Assembly (NCBI RefSeq): GCF_003347635.1
Contig: NZ_QDFY01000001.1
Span: forward strand, 310,001-374,000
Source of the DNA: Sphingosinicella terrae
Lineage (GTDB): Bacteria > Pseudomonadota > Alphaproteobacteria > Sphingomonadales > Sphingomonadaceae
Reading direction: 5' to 3'
Length of the DNA: 64,000 nucleotides
Shown here piece by piece: positions 34,171-43,195 of this stretch. Numbering within the stretch: the first letter of the stretch is position 1; every line of letters starts with the position of its first letter. Under the pieces are notes generated by a model that saw nothing but the letters and a program-made list of their open reading frames with translations, was not told the origin of the DNA and did not search any database. Both the position numbers and the translations under genes were made by a program.

Positions 34171-35718
34171 ATGGCTGGACGATTCGGAATGGCGTGGGCG
34201 GTGGCGGCCGCGCTCGCCTGGGTGGCGGCGCCGGCCCAGGCCGAGATCCGCGCCAGCGCCAGCATCGACGCGCGGGCCGAAGGGGTTCGGATCGCGCCCG
34301 AGATATACGGCCAGTTCGCCGAGCATCTCGGCACCGGCATCGAGGACGGCATCTGGGTCGGCGAGGATTCGTCCATCCCCAATATCCGGGGCTTCCGCCG
34401 CGACGTCGTCGAGGCGCTGCGGCGCCTCAAGGTGCCGGTGGTGCGCTGGCCGGGCGGCTGCTTCGCCGACATCTATCGCTGGCGCGACGGCATCGGACCG
34501 CGCGACCGGCGGCCGGTCACGCTCAACAAATGGTGGGGCAATGCCGAGGAGCGAAACCGGTTCGGCACGCACGAATTCTTCGACTTCGCCGAGCTGATCG
34601 GGGCGAAGACCTATCTCAACGTCAATGTCGGCACCGGCACGGCCGGCGAGGCGCGCGAGTGGCTCGAATATGTGACCTCGCCGAGCGGATCGACTCTTGC
34701 CCAGCTGCGGCGCGCCCATGGCCGCGAGCGGCCGTGGCGGGTCGACTATATCGGCATCGGCAACGAGATGTGGGGCTGCGGCGGCAATCTCACCGCCGCC
34801 GAGTTCGCGCCGCTCGCCCGGCGGTTCGCGACCTTCCTGCGCGAGGAAGGGGGGCCGCGCATCATTGCCGGCGGCGCGACCGGCGACGATCACGGCTGGA
34901 CCGAGGCGCTGGTGCGCGATCCGCGCGGCTTCGACGCGGTGTCGCTTCATCAATATACGCTGCCGACCGGCGACTGGACGACGAAGGGCGCGGCGGTCGG
35001 GTTCGACGAGGCGGCGTGGGCGCAGACGTTCCAGCGCACCCGCCGCATGGAAGAGCTGATCGTCGGCCATGACGCGGTCATGGACCGCCACGATGCGGAG
35101 AACCGGCTCGCCCTCATCGTCGCCGAATGGGGATCGTGGTACGATCCGACGCCGGGCACCAACAGCGCCTTCCTGCAGCAGGAGAACAGCCTGCGCGACG
35201 CGCTGATCGCCGCGCTCAACTTCGCCATCTTCCACCGCCATGCCGATCGGGTGCGGATGGCGAACATCGCCCAGATGGTGAACGTGCTCCAGGCGATGAT
35301 CCACACCAGGGGCGAGCGAATGGTGCTGACCCCGACCTACCACGCCTTCGAGATGTTCACGCCCTTCCAGGGCGCGCAGGCGCTGCCCGCGCAGGTGACC
35401 AGCCCGGACTATGTCGTCGGCGACGTCAGCCAGCCCGCCGTGGAGGTCACCGCCGCGCGCGACGCGGCAGGAGCGGTGCACGTCGCCCTGGTCAACGTCG
35501 ATCCGGACGAGGAGGCCATCGTGTCGCTGGCGCTGGCCGGGCGAGGGCAGGCGGCGCTCTCCGGGCGGCTGCTGACCGCCGAGCGGATGGATTCGGTTAA
35601 CAGCTTCGGCGCGCCGGAGACGGTGCGGCCGGTGCCCTTCAACGGGGCGCGCTGGCTCGGCGAGCGGCTCGAGGTGCGGCTGCCGGCCAAGTCGGTGGTG
35701 GTGCTGCGCGTCGGCTGA
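34171..35718 (+). CDS. abfA: GH51 alpha-L-arabinofuranosidase, secreted
   Basis: A 515-residue enzyme releasing terminal arabinofuranose from arabinan or arabinoxylan. A signal peptide (AVAAALAWVAAPAQA, cleavage near residue 24) precedes the GH51 TIM barrel: YGQFAEHLGTGIEDGIW, VVRWPGGCFADIYRWRDGIGP, acid/base Glu199 (GIGNEMWGCGG), nucleophile Glu319 (IVAEWGSWYDP), and a C-terminal beta-sandwich. The ATG at 34171 has a strong Shine-Dalgarno sequence. It is the only plant-polysaccharide gene in view, and is placed between the two halves of the ribosomal protein cluster, on the opposite strand to it. Confidence 0.92.
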   Translation: MAGRFGMAWAVAAALAWVAAPAQAEIRASASIDARAEGVRIAPEIYGQFAEHLGTGIEDGIWVGEDSSIPNIRGFRRDVVEALRRLKVPVVRWPGGCFADIYRWRDGIGPRDRRPVTLNKWWGNAEERNRFGTHEFFDFAELIGAKTYLNVNVGTGTAGEAREWLEYVTSPSGSTLAQLRRAHGRERPWRVDYIGIGNEMWGCGGNLTAAEFAPLARRFATFLREEGGPRIIAGGATGDDHGWTEALVRDPRGFDAVSLHQYTLPTGDWTTKGAAVGFDEAAWAQTFQRTRRMEELIVGHDAVMDRHDAENRLALIVAEWGSWYDPTPGTNSAFLQQENSLRDALIAALNFAIFHRHADRVRMANIAQMVNVLQAMIHTRGERMVLTPTYHAFEMFTPFQGAQALPAQVTSPDYVVGDVSQPAVEVTAARDAAGAVHVALVNVDPDEEAIVSLALAGRGQAALSGRLLTAERMDSVNSFGAPETVRPVPFNGARWLGERLEVRLPAKSVVVLRVG

Positions 35719-35799
35719 CTATCCAAACCTCCGGGGAGCGGCGGGCGAGGGCGTTCCGAAGCCATGGCGCTGGAGCCGCGGCTCTGGCATCGTTCGGCG

Positions 35800-36174
35800 A
35801 TGACGCAGTACCAGGTCACCCCGATTCTGCCGTGCAACGACATCGAGACGTCCCAAGCCTTCTACGAGCGCCTGGGATTATCCGTGGTCGCCGGAGACGC
35901 GGGCTTCCGAATCATGGCGGACGGCAAGGGCTGGCAGATCATATTGCGCCCCGCCGAGGCCGGCTGGGTGATACCGGAGCGCAACTCGCACGGCCTTTTC
36001 CTGTTCTGCGATGATGTCGATGCCGTTGCCGATCGCGTCCGGGACATCATCGTCGAAGAGGGCGCGCCCCATCGCAAGCCGTGGGGCACCTACGAATTCG
36101 CGGTCGGCGATCCTGACGGCGTGCTCGTCCGGATTGGCCGACCGGCGCGCGAGGATGATCCGCCGCATCACTGA
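35800..36174 (+). CDS. Bleomycin-resistance/VOC-like protein
   Basis: A 124-residue single VOC unit: YQVTPILPCNDIETSQAFYERLGL at the N-terminus, GLFLFCDDVDAVADRV in the middle and PWGTYEFAVGDPDGVLVRIGRP at the C-terminus. This matches small bleomycin-resistance-type (BRP) dimeric binding proteins. A ligand is unknown. The frame opens at ATG 35764; the ATG at 35800 gives the typical N-terminus. It converges with rplA. Confidence 0.78.
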   Translation: MTQYQVTPILPCNDIETSQAFYERLGLSVVAGDAGFRIMADGKGWQIILRPAEAGWVIPERNSHGLFLFCDDVDAVADRVRDIIVEEGAPHRKPWGTYEFAVGDPDGVLVRIGRPAREDDPPHH

Positions 36175-36230
36175 TCCGCTGCGCGCTTCGCCATTGCCCC
36201 TCTTCATCGCCCCTGCCTTCAGGCACACCC

Positions 36231-36262
36231 AAAGAAAAAGGGGCCGGAATGACCCGGCCCCT
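36231..36262 (-). terminator. Intrinsic terminator downstream of rplA
   Basis: On the minus strand, stem GGGGCCGG/CCGGCCCC (plus 36240-36247 and 36254-36261) is followed by TTTTTCTTT. It lies 27 bp after the rplA stop. This is a canonical terminator, so rplKA transcription ends here and does not continue to rplJL. Confidence 0.85.
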
Positions 36263-36288
36263 TCTGCTTGTTCTGCCCGTCGAAAGGA

Positions 36289-36987
36289 TCAGGCGCTCGC
36301 CGCGTCGCCTGCGTCGATCTTGAGACCGGGGCCCATGGTCGAGCTCAGGGCGATCTTCTTGACGTACTTGCCCTTGGCGCCCGAGGGCTTGGCCTTGACG
36401 ATCGCGTCGACGAAGGCGTCGTAGTTGCGGCGCAGATCCTCGTTCGAGAAGCTCGCCTTGCCGATGCCGGAATGGATGATGCCCGCCTTCTCGACGCGGA
36501 ACTCGACCTGGCCGCCCTTGGCGGCCTTGACCGCCTCGGCGACGTTCGGCGTGACCGTGCCGAGCTTCGGGTTCGGCATCAGGCCCTTGGGACCGAGCAC
36601 CTTGCCGAGCCGGCCGACGATGCCCATCATGTCGGGCGTCGCGATGACGCGGTCGAAGTCGATCGTGCCGCCCTGGATGGTCTCCATCAGGTCCTCGGCG
36701 CCGATCACGTCCGCGCCGGCATTCTTCGCCTCCTCGGCCTTGTCGCCGCGCGCGAACACCGCGACGCGCACCGTCTTGCCGGTGCCCGCGGGCAGGGTGA
36801 CGACGCCGCGGACCATCTGGTCGGCGTGACGCGGATCGACGCCCAGGTTCAAGGCGACCTCGATCGTCTCGTCGAACTTGGCGGTGGCGTTGGCCTTCAG
36901 CGTCTCGATCGCCTCGTCGACGGCGTAGAGCTTCTGGGTGTCGACCGCCTCGGCCAGCTTCTTCTGCTTCTTGCTCAGCTTCCCCAT
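36289..36987 (-). CDS. rplA: 50S ribosomal protein L1
   Basis: A 232-residue L1 with the N-terminal [22 protein letters not shown], the signature [24 protein letters not shown] and the second-domain block [18 protein letters not shown] that binds 23S rRNA helix 77 and the autogenous mRNA site. The start is 4 bp after the rplK stop, so it is coupled to it. Confidence 0.98.
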   Translation of the reverse strand: MGKLSKKQKKLAEAVDTQKLYAVDEAIETLKANATAKFDETIEVALNLGVDPRHADQMVRGVVTLPAGTGKTVRVAVFARGDKAEEAKNAGADVIGAEDLMETIQGGTIDFDRVIATPDMMGIVGRLGKVLGPKGLMPNPKLGTVTPNVAEAVKAAKGGQVEFRVEKAGIIHSGIGKASFSNEDLRRNYDAFVDAIVKAKPSGAKGKYVKKIALSSTMGPGLKIDAGDAASA

Positions 36988-36991
36988 CGGA

Positions 36992-37423
36992 TCAGCCCTC
37001 CACCACTTCGAGGCCCATCGCGCGGGCGGAGCCTTCGATGATCTTCGCCGCGGCGTCGATGTCGTTGGCGTTCAGGTCCTTCATCTTGACTTCGGCGATC
37101 TCGCGCAGCTGAGCGCGGGTGACGCGGCCGATCGTCTGCTTGCCCGGCTCCTTCGCGCCCGACTGGATCTTCGCGGCCTTCTTCAGGAGGAAGGTGGCCG
37201 GCGGAGTCTTGGTCTCGAACGAGAAGCTGCGGTCCGCATAGACGGTGATCACCGTCGGGATCGGCATACCCTTCTCGAGCTCGCCGGTCGCCGCGTTGAA
37301 CGACTTGCAGAATTCCATGATGTTGACGCCGCGCTGACCCAGAGCCGGGCCGATCGGCGGCGACGGATTGGCGGCGCCCGCAGGCACCTGGAGCTTGATA
37401 TAGCCCGTTATCTTCTTCGCCAT
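36992..37423 (-). CDS. rplK: 50S ribosomal protein L11
   Basis: A 143-residue L11 with the conserved N-terminal domain ([23 protein letters not shown]) contacting the GTPase-associated centre, and the C-terminal rRNA-binding domain ([27 protein letters not shown]). The length is normal. It is preceded by about 200 bp holding a hairpin and a REP-like doublet. Confidence 0.98.
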   Translation of the reverse strand: MAKKITGYIKLQVPAGAANPSPPIGPALGQRGVNIMEFCKSFNAATGELEKGMPIPTVITVYADRSFSFETKTPPATFLLKKAAKIQSGAKEPGKQTIGRVTRAQLREIAEVKMKDLNANDIDAAAKIIEGSARAMGLEVVEG

Positions 37424-37486
37424 TGCTCACTCTCTTTCAAGTTTAGCGGTCCAGACGGAGGCCCGAAGGCCGCCTCCCGCGATGGT

Positions 37487-37509
37487 CCGCCGAGATGGTG
37501 TCTCGGCGG
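37487..37509 (+). terminator. Hairpin with T-run in plus orientation inside nusG-rplK gap
   Basis: CCGCCGAGA (37487-37495) and TCTCGGCGG (37501-37509) are perfect 9-bp arms with a TGGTG loop, followed on the plus strand by GGTTTTT. This has terminator form for antisense transcription, while the genes here are read on the minus strand. On the sense mRNA the same stem lies in the rplK leader and could take part in L1 autogenous control. Confidence 0.5.
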
Positions 37510-37540
37510 GGTTTTTCCAGCTTTGGCCGGAAACTCCTTC

Positions 37541-37618
37541 GTCGTCATGCCAGCGGCAGCTGGAATCTCCCTTCCCTTGGAGAAGAAGCGAGATCCCGGC
37601 TTTGGCCGGGATGACGGC
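37541..37618. repeat. REP-like inverted doublet (REPIN-like) between nusG and rplK
   Basis: Two imperfect copies in inverted order: left GTCATGCCAGC-GGCA-GCTGGAATCTC (37544-37569) and right GAGATCCCGGC-TTTG-GCCGGGATGAC (37590-37615). Each is a hairpin by itself, and the pair forms a larger stem with a roughly 20-bp loop. The motif GTCATCCCGGC...GAGATC is a common intergenic repeat type in alphaproteobacteria, from family knowledge. Confidence 0.7.
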
Positions 37619-37622
37619 TAGA

Positions 37623-38162
37623 TCACTTCACGCGTTCGACCTGCTCGAACTCGAGCTCGACGGGCGTCGCGCGGCCGAAGATCGACACCGACACCTTGAC
37701 CCGGCCGCGGTCGAAATCGAGCTCCTCGACGATGCCGTTGAAGCTCGCGAACGGGCCGTCGAGGACCTTGACGTTGTCGCCGATCTCATAGTCGACGCTG
37801 ACCTTGGTCTTCGGCGCCGCCGCGGCCGCCTCGTCCTTGGTGTTGAGGATGCGCGCCGCCTCCGTGTCGGAGATGGGCTGAGGCTTGCCGCTCGAGCCGA
37901 GGAAGCCGGTCACCTTGGGCGTGTTCTTGACCAGGTGATAGACGTCGTCGTTCATCTGCAGCTTGGCGAGAACGTAGCCGGGGAAGAACTTGCGGTCCGA
38001 GGTCACCTTCTTGCCTCGGCGGACCTCGGTCACCTTCTCGGTGGGAACCTCGACGGCCTCGACCAGCCGATCGAGCCCGAGGCGGGTCGCCTCGGCCATG
38101 ATCGCGTCGCGAACCTTGTTCTCGAAGCCCGAATAAGCGTGGATGATGTACCAGCGTGACAT
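37623..38162 (-). CDS. nusG: Transcription termination/antitermination factor NusG
   Basis: A 179-residue NusG: the NGN domain (WYIIHAYSGFENKVRDAI ... FFPGYVLAKLQMND) that binds RNA polymerase, and the C-terminal KOW domain (DNVKVLDGPFASFNGIVEELD) that contacts Rho or ribosomal protein S10. It is 17 bp from secE, the usual arrangement. Confidence 0.98.
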   Translation of the reverse strand: MSRWYIIHAYSGFENKVRDAIMAEATRLGLDRLVEAVEVPTEKVTEVRRGKKVTSDRKFFPGYVLAKLQMNDDVYHLVKNTPKVTGFLGSSGKPQPISDTEAARILNTKDEAAAAAPKTKVSVDYEIGDNVKVLDGPFASFNGIVEELDFDRGRVKVSVSIFGRATPVELEFEQVERVK

Positions 38163-38179
38163 GCCTGTTCTTGCAACCC

Positions 38180-38377
38180 CTAGCTGAGCAGGCCGAGCAG
38201 CGCCTGGACGATCGAGCTGAACGCCGTGTCGACCCCGAAGAAGAACAAGGCGAGCAGCGCGGTCATGATCACCACCATCAAGGCGGTCATCGTGGTTTCC
38301 TTGCGGCTCGGCCAGACGATCTTCGCGGCCTCGACCTTGACCTGGTTCAGGAACTCGCCTGGACTGACTCTCGCCAC
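38180..38377 (-). CDS. secE: Preprotein translocase subunit SecE
   Basis: A 65-residue SecE of the short type with one transmembrane helix (MVVIMTALLALFFFGVDTAF, about residues 34-53) and the amphipathic segment SPGEFLNQVKVEAAKIVWPSRKET before it (the KxVWPSRxE motif). It clamps SecY in the translocon. It lies between tRNA-Trp and nusG. Confidence 0.97.
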   Translation of the reverse strand: MARVSPGEFLNQVKVEAAKIVWPSRKETTMTALMVVIMTALLALFFFGVDTAFSSIVQALLGLLS

Positions 38378-38487
38378 GTTCTCAACCTCTTGAAATCAAC
38401 GCGAATAAGGCCGCAAGCGGCTGCCGTCTCCGGTGCCGCCGTGGCCTTGCCATCCCTCCGAAGCCGGCCGTGCCGATCAGGCGGGAA

Positions 38488-38563
38488 TGGCAGGAGTGGA
38501 GGGACTCGAACCCCCGGCCCTCGGTTTTGGAGACCGATGCTCTACCAGCTGAGCTACACTCCT
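38488..38563 (-). tRNA. tRNA-Trp (CCA anticodon)
   Basis: A full cloverleaf on the minus strand: 7-bp acceptor stem AGGAGTG/CACTCCT with discriminator G, D-arm GCTC-AGCTGGTA-GAGC, anticodon arm with loop CTCCAAA giving anticodon CCA, T-arm with GGTTCGAGTCC, and genomically encoded CCA. The position upstream of secE-nusG is common in proteobacteria. Confidence 0.97.
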
Positions 38564-38731
38564 AAGAGCCAGAGTGGGGGGTCCTTAGCCGTGCGCCTGT
38601 GACAGCGCAAGGCCGAAAACCTCCGTCCCCTCCCTCGCGAAAGAGGCCGAAAGGCGGCCGTTTCCGCAGGGTGGCGAGGCGAGCCAGGCTGCCCCATTCC
38701 CTCCGGCGCATGCCCCTGCGAGGACATGAGT

Positions 38732-41071
38732 TCAGGCCGCCGCCCGTTTCCGGTTCCGGCCCAGCATCGCCCTCGCCGAGGAAGCCGAGACGGGCCTGGA
38801 GAAGATATAGCCCTGGACCCGGTCGCATCCAAGGGTGCGGACGAGCTCGAGCTGCTCGTCGGTGGCGACGCCCTCCGCCACCGTCTTCATGCCGAGGCTG
38901 CCGGCGAGGGCGACGACCGCCCGGATGATGGCGGTGCTCTCGGGGTCGGTCGCCGACATCGCCTGGACGAAGCTGCGGTCGATCTTGAGGCTGTCGAACT
39001 TCGCCTTGCGCAGATAGCCCAGGGAGGAATAGCCGGTGCCGAAATCGTCCATCGCCAGGCCGACCCCGAGGCTCTGGATCTGCTGAAGCATCTTCTGGGT
39101 GGCGTCGCTCAATTCGAGGAAGACCGTCTCGGTCACCTCCAGCTCGAGGCGCTTCGGCTCAAGGCGCGCCTGGGTCAGCGCGGAGACGAGGGTGACGATG
39201 AAGCCCGGGTCGCGCAATTGGCGGGGCGAGACGTTGACCGCCACCGAGATCTCCGCGGGCCAGCTCGCCGCTTCGAGGCAGGCCGTGCGCAGCACCCATT
39301 CGCCGATGCGGCCGAGCATGCCGGTTTCCTCGGCGATCGGAATGAACTTGGCCGGGGAGATCTGACCGAGTTCGGGATTGTTCCACCGCAGCAGCGCCTC
39401 AAAGCTGTGGATTCCCAAACTGCCCGCCTCGACCACCGGCTGGAAGTGCAGGCTGAACTCGCCGGCATCGACGGCGCCGTGCAGCGCCAGCTCGATCCGG
39501 CGACGCTCTTCGGCCCGTGCCTGGAAGGAGGCGTCGAAGAAGCTGATGTCGTTGCCGGCGCCGTCCTTGGCCCGGTAGAGGGCGAGGTCGGCGCTTCGCA
39601 CCAGCTCCTCGACGCTGTCGCCGTCGTCCGGTCCGATGGCGACGCCGATGCTGGCGCCGACGAACAGCCTTTGCTCGCGATAGAGGAATGGGCCCTGCAG
39701 CGCGCCGACCAAAGCGAGGCAGAGCTGCTCGAGCTCGCCACGGCTCTCGACGATGGGCACGACGAGCGCGAACTCGTCGCCGCCGAGGCGCCCGGCGGTC
39801 ATCTCGTCCGAGATCACCGTCTCGAAGCATTGCGCCACCTGCTGGAGGAGGTGGTCGCCGGCGACGTGGCCGAGGGAATCGTTGATCGACTTGAACCGGT
39901 CGAGATCGATCAGCAGCACCGCGCATTGCTCCCCGCCGGCTTGCGCCGCGGCGAGCGCCGATTCGAGATTGTCGAGCAACTGCAGCCGGTTGGGCAGACC
40001 GGTCAGGGCGTCATGGCGGGCCATGTGCGCGATCCGGTCGGCGGCCCGCCGAGCCTCGGTGACGTCAGCCCCGACGCCGCGATAGCCGGTGAAGCGGCCG
40101 CTCTTGCTGAACACCGGCCGCGCCGACAGCTCGATGCTGCGCAGCTCGTCGCCGCAAGGCACCGGCAGCACCAGATCGGTGATCGGCTGGCGGCGCGCGA
40201 TCGCCGCCTCCGCGGCGGCGAGGGTCCGCCGCAGATTCTGGTCCGTCCTCGGCACCGATTTCAGGAGTTCGGCCAGCGAGCTGCCTTCAAGTGCCTCGAC
40301 GTCCCGGCCGACGGCGCGGGCGAAGCGCGCGGACGCGTTCTGGAAGGCGAGCTTGGCATTGGTCTGCCACAGCCAGTCGGCGTCGCTGCTCTCATATTCG
40401 CGCAGCAGCAGGCTCACCGCTTCCTGGCGCTCCTCGAGCGCGAGATCGAGGCATTTGCGCTGGATGAAAGCGCGGCCGTTCACCATCACCATGAACAGCA
40501 TCACGGCGGTGTAGATCGGACCGATCGCGGTGACGAGGAGCGAATCCGAGGTCATCAGCATCCGCGTGGCGGCGGCGCCCATGACGAGCACGTAGGGCGC
40601 GGCGGCGGCGGGGACGGGCGCGAAGATGAAGGCGGCGCCAGCCATCATCGTCGCGGTGATGACGCAGATGCCGAGCTGCTGGCTGTGGCTGGCGAACTCG
40701 AAGAAATAGCGGGCGGGGAAGCCCCAGACGAAGCCGAACAGGACGCTGTGATAGGCGGCGACGTTCAGCGTCTTGCGCGGGATCGAGTGGATCGGGCGCC
40801 GGCGCAGGCGCGAGCGCGTGCGCGAGATGTGGTGCATGAGCAGGATGAGACCGGCCAGCCAGAGGGCGATATGATGGCCCGGAGCGCGCCCGATCATCAT
40901 ATAGGCGATGATGAGCGCGTTGAGGGTCTGGCCCCAGGCGGCGATCTCCATCGCCCGGCTCATCTCGACGAGTTGCGCCGCCCGCACCCGGCCCCAGCCG
41001 CGGCTGCCCGGCGGCGCGGCGCGGTTGAAGACGACCCTCCAGTCGAGTTTGGGCAGGTTCCTGGCCGTCAT
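38732..41071 (-). CDS. Membrane-bound GGDEF-EAL protein with PAS domain
   Basis: A 779-residue cyclic-di-GMP enzyme. The N-terminal 210 residues hold several transmembrane helices; a PAS-like domain follows (about residues 225-345: LLREYESSDADWLWQTNAKL ... FTGYRGVGADVTEARR). The GGDEF domain comes next (ARHDALTGLPNRLQLLDNLE; intact GGDEF in RLGGDEFALV near residue 429) and then the EAL domain (intact in IHSFEALLRW near residue 556, with DDFGTGYSSLGYLRK). Both active sites look complete, so it might make and break c-di-GMP. It is monocistronic, next to tRNA-Trp. Confidence 0.92.
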   Translation of the reverse strand: MTARNLPKLDWRVVFNRAAPPGSRGWGRVRAAQLVEMSRAMEIAAWGQTLNALIIAYMMIGRAPGHHIALWLAGLILLMHHISRTRSRLRRRPIHSIPRKTLNVAAYHSVLFGFVWGFPARYFFEFASHSQQLGICVITATMMAGAAFIFAPVPAAAAPYVLVMGAAATRMLMTSDSLLVTAIGPIYTAVMLFMVMVNGRAFIQRKCLDLALEERQEAVSLLLREYESSDADWLWQTNAKLAFQNASARFARAVGRDVEALEGSSLAELLKSVPRTDQNLRRTLAAAEAAIARRQPITDLVLPVPCGDELRSIELSARPVFSKSGRFTGYRGVGADVTEARRAADRIAHMARHDALTGLPNRLQLLDNLESALAAAQAGGEQCAVLLIDLDRFKSINDSLGHVAGDHLLQQVAQCFETVISDEMTAGRLGGDEFALVVPIVESRGELEQLCLALVGALQGPFLYREQRLFVGASIGVAIGPDDGDSVEELVRSADLALYRAKDGAGNDISFFDASFQARAEERRRIELALHGAVDAGEFSLHFQPVVEAGSLGIHSFEALLRWNNPELGQISPAKFIPIAEETGMLGRIGEWVLRTACLEAASWPAEISVAVNVSPRQLRDPGFIVTLVSALTQARLEPKRLELEVTETVFLELSDATQKMLQQIQSLGVGLAMDDFGTGYSSLGYLRKAKFDSLKIDRSFVQAMSATDPESTAIIRAVVALAGSLGMKTVAEGVATDEQLELVRTLGCDRVQGYIFSRPVSASSARAMLGRNRKRAAA

Positions 41072-41238
41072 GATCCCCTCAGGGGGTCGCCCCCGGTCCC
41101 CCGAGCGGCATCCTTACCGGCAAAGCGTTAGGGAAGCGTTAGCCGCTTTTCCGCGGCACAGGCGAAAGTGGCTGATTCCTGTCGCTTGTTACCGGTATCA
41201 GCGGCGACGCTGCCGCGCCTACGCCGCCCCGCGCCGGC

Positions 41239-43014
41239 TCAGGCGGCGATGTCGTAGGTCTGGATCTCGCCGGAAAGATAGAGATTGCGCGCCTTCGCCC
41301 GCGACAGCTTGCCCGAGCTGGTCCGCGGCAGCGAGCGCGGCGGAACCAGCTCGACCACGCAATTTATCCCGGTGATCGCGCGGACCCGCTCACGGATCGC
41401 ACCGCGCAGCCGTGCCCGTTCGGCGGCATCGGACGTGCGGCACTGGACCAGCACCGCGGGCGTCTCCTCGCCCCCGGGCGTGGTGATCGAGAAGGCGGCG
41501 ATGTCGCCCGCCTTGAAGCCCGGAAGCTGCTCGACCGCCCACTCGATATCCTGCGGCCAGTGATTCTTGCCGTTGATGATGATCATGTCCTTGGCGCGGC
41601 CGACGATGTAGAGATAGCCGTCCGAAAGATAGCCCATGTCGCCGGTGTCGAGCCAGCCGTCGGCATCGAGACAGGCGGCGGTCGCCTCCTCGTCGCGGAA
41701 ATAGCCGACCATCACCGACGTGCCGCGGCAATGGACCTTGCCGACTTCGCGCTCGGACAGGCGGCTGCCGTCGTCGCCGCGTATCGCGACCTCCATGTCG
41801 CGCACCGGCTTGCCGCAATTCACCACCGCCCGGTAGCGCTGCGGGCGGTCGCGCTCGCCGGGGCCGCCGCCGGCGAGCAGGGTCTCCTCGACCATCTCGA
41901 CGACGATGCCCTCGCCCGGCGGCATCACCGAGACGGCGAGCGTCGCCTCGGCGAGGCCGTAGCTCGGCAGGAAGCTCGACGCCTTGAAACCGGCCGCGGC
42001 GAAGGTGTCGACGAAAGCCTGCATGACGTCGGGCCGGATCATGTCGGCGCCGTTGCCGGCGACCCGCCAGCGCGACAGATCGAAGCGCTCGGCGACATCC
42101 ATCTGGCTGGACACGCGCCGCGCGCAGATGTCGTAGCCGAAGGTCGGCGAATAGCTCATCGTCGTGCCCTGGTTGCGACTGACGAGGTCGAGCCAGGCGA
42201 GCGGGCGGCGGGCGAAATCTTCCGTCTTCAGATAGTCGGCCGACATCTGGTTGCCGACGATCGACAGCATGCAGCCGACGAGCCCCATGTCATGATAGAA
42301 AGGCAGCCAGGAGACGCCGCGATCGCCGGGGCCGATCTTCATGCTGTGGGCGTGGGCGGCGAGGTTGCTGAGCAACGCGCGGTGGGTGACGGCGACGCCG
42401 TGCGGGAAGCGGGTCGATCCGCTCGAATATTGCAGATAGGCGATGTCGTCGGGCTGCGCCTTCGGCAGCGCCGTCGGCTCGGCGTCGTCCAGGGCGAAAG
42501 CCGACCAGTCCTGGCTCTCCACCCCGGCGGCGGCCGCCGCGGCCGCCGCGAAGGTGTCGAGCTCTGCGGGATAGAGGAGCAAGCGGGGATCGCAGCTCGT
42601 CAGCTGGGTGGCGAGCTGGTCGATATAGGCGTCGCGGCCGCCGAACGAGGTCGGCAGCGGCAACGGCACCGGCCAGGCGCCGGCATAGAGGGCGCCGAAG
42701 AACAAGGCGACGAACTCGGGCGCGGTCTCGGCGACGAGAGCGATGCGCTCGCCGGGGCGGACGCCGCGCGCGATCAGCCGATGGGCCGCCGCAAGCGCGT
42801 CCTCACGCAACTCGGCAAACGGGTAGGGGCGCACGAGCTGGCCGCGCGCATCGTGGAAATTCAGCCCGCGCAGACCCCGCGCCGCATAATCGAGCGCCTC
42901 CGGCATCGTCTCGAAATCGGCGTAGCGCCGCGGCAGGTCATCATCGGTCGGAGTCGGCTGAAGGGGTGAGGCCCCCCGGCCTTCATGATCCATCACGTCT
43001 CGATCTGTCCTCAT
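41239..43014 (-). CDS. Fatty acyl-AMP ligase (FAAL)
   Basis: A 591-residue adenylate-forming enzyme that activates a fatty acid as acyl-AMP, usually for transfer to an acyl carrier protein. FAAL features are YLQYSSGSTRFPHGVAVTHRAL (A3 core), VSWLPFYHDMGLVGCMLS, SYSPTFGYDICARRV, FLPSYGLAEATLAVS, and GWLDTGDMGYLSDGYLYIVGRAKDMIIINGKNHWPQDIEWA near the C-terminus. The A3 loop is odd: the usual TG and PKG are replaced by TR and PHG. No ACP, PKS or NRPS gene is adjacent, so the product is unknown; lipid modification is one possibility. Confidence 0.88.
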   Translation of the reverse strand: MRTDRDVMDHEGRGASPLQPTPTDDDLPRRYADFETMPEALDYAARGLRGLNFHDARGQLVRPYPFAELREDALAAAHRLIARGVRPGERIALVAETAPEFVALFFGALYAGAWPVPLPLPTSFGGRDAYIDQLATQLTSCDPRLLLYPAELDTFAAAAAAAAGVESQDWSAFALDDAEPTALPKAQPDDIAYLQYSSGSTRFPHGVAVTHRALLSNLAAHAHSMKIGPGDRGVSWLPFYHDMGLVGCMLSIVGNQMSADYLKTEDFARRPLAWLDLVSRNQGTTMSYSPTFGYDICARRVSSQMDVAERFDLSRWRVAGNGADMIRPDVMQAFVDTFAAAGFKASSFLPSYGLAEATLAVSVMPPGEGIVVEMVEETLLAGGGPGERDRPQRYRAVVNCGKPVRDMEVAIRGDDGSRLSEREVGKVHCRGTSVMVGYFRDEEATAACLDADGWLDTGDMGYLSDGYLYIVGRAKDMIIINGKNHWPQDIEWAVEQLPGFKAGDIAAFSITTPGGEETPAVLVQCRTSDAAERARLRGAIRERVRAITGINCVVELVPPRSLPRTSSGKLSRAKARNLYLSGEIQTYDIAA

Positions 43015-43195
43015 CTACGGGCTAACCGTGCCCGGGAAAGTAGGTGCGGGCGCAACGCGTCCGGATTCGATGCTTCGACATCGCTTCCTCCTCGCGGCTG
43101 CCAGGCGACGAATGCAATCCCCTCACACGGCCACGCACGATGTATGCTCTAAGATGCGAGGCGCGTTCATAATCCGGCCCGACTGTGGCACAAAC

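Noticed and set aside
41102-41238. Direct repeat AAGCGTTAG (two copies, about 41124-41143) as an operator
   Set aside because: It lies in the short gap between the GGDEF-EAL and FAAL genes, but two 9-bp copies without symmetry or a regulator nearby are too weak to claim a site.
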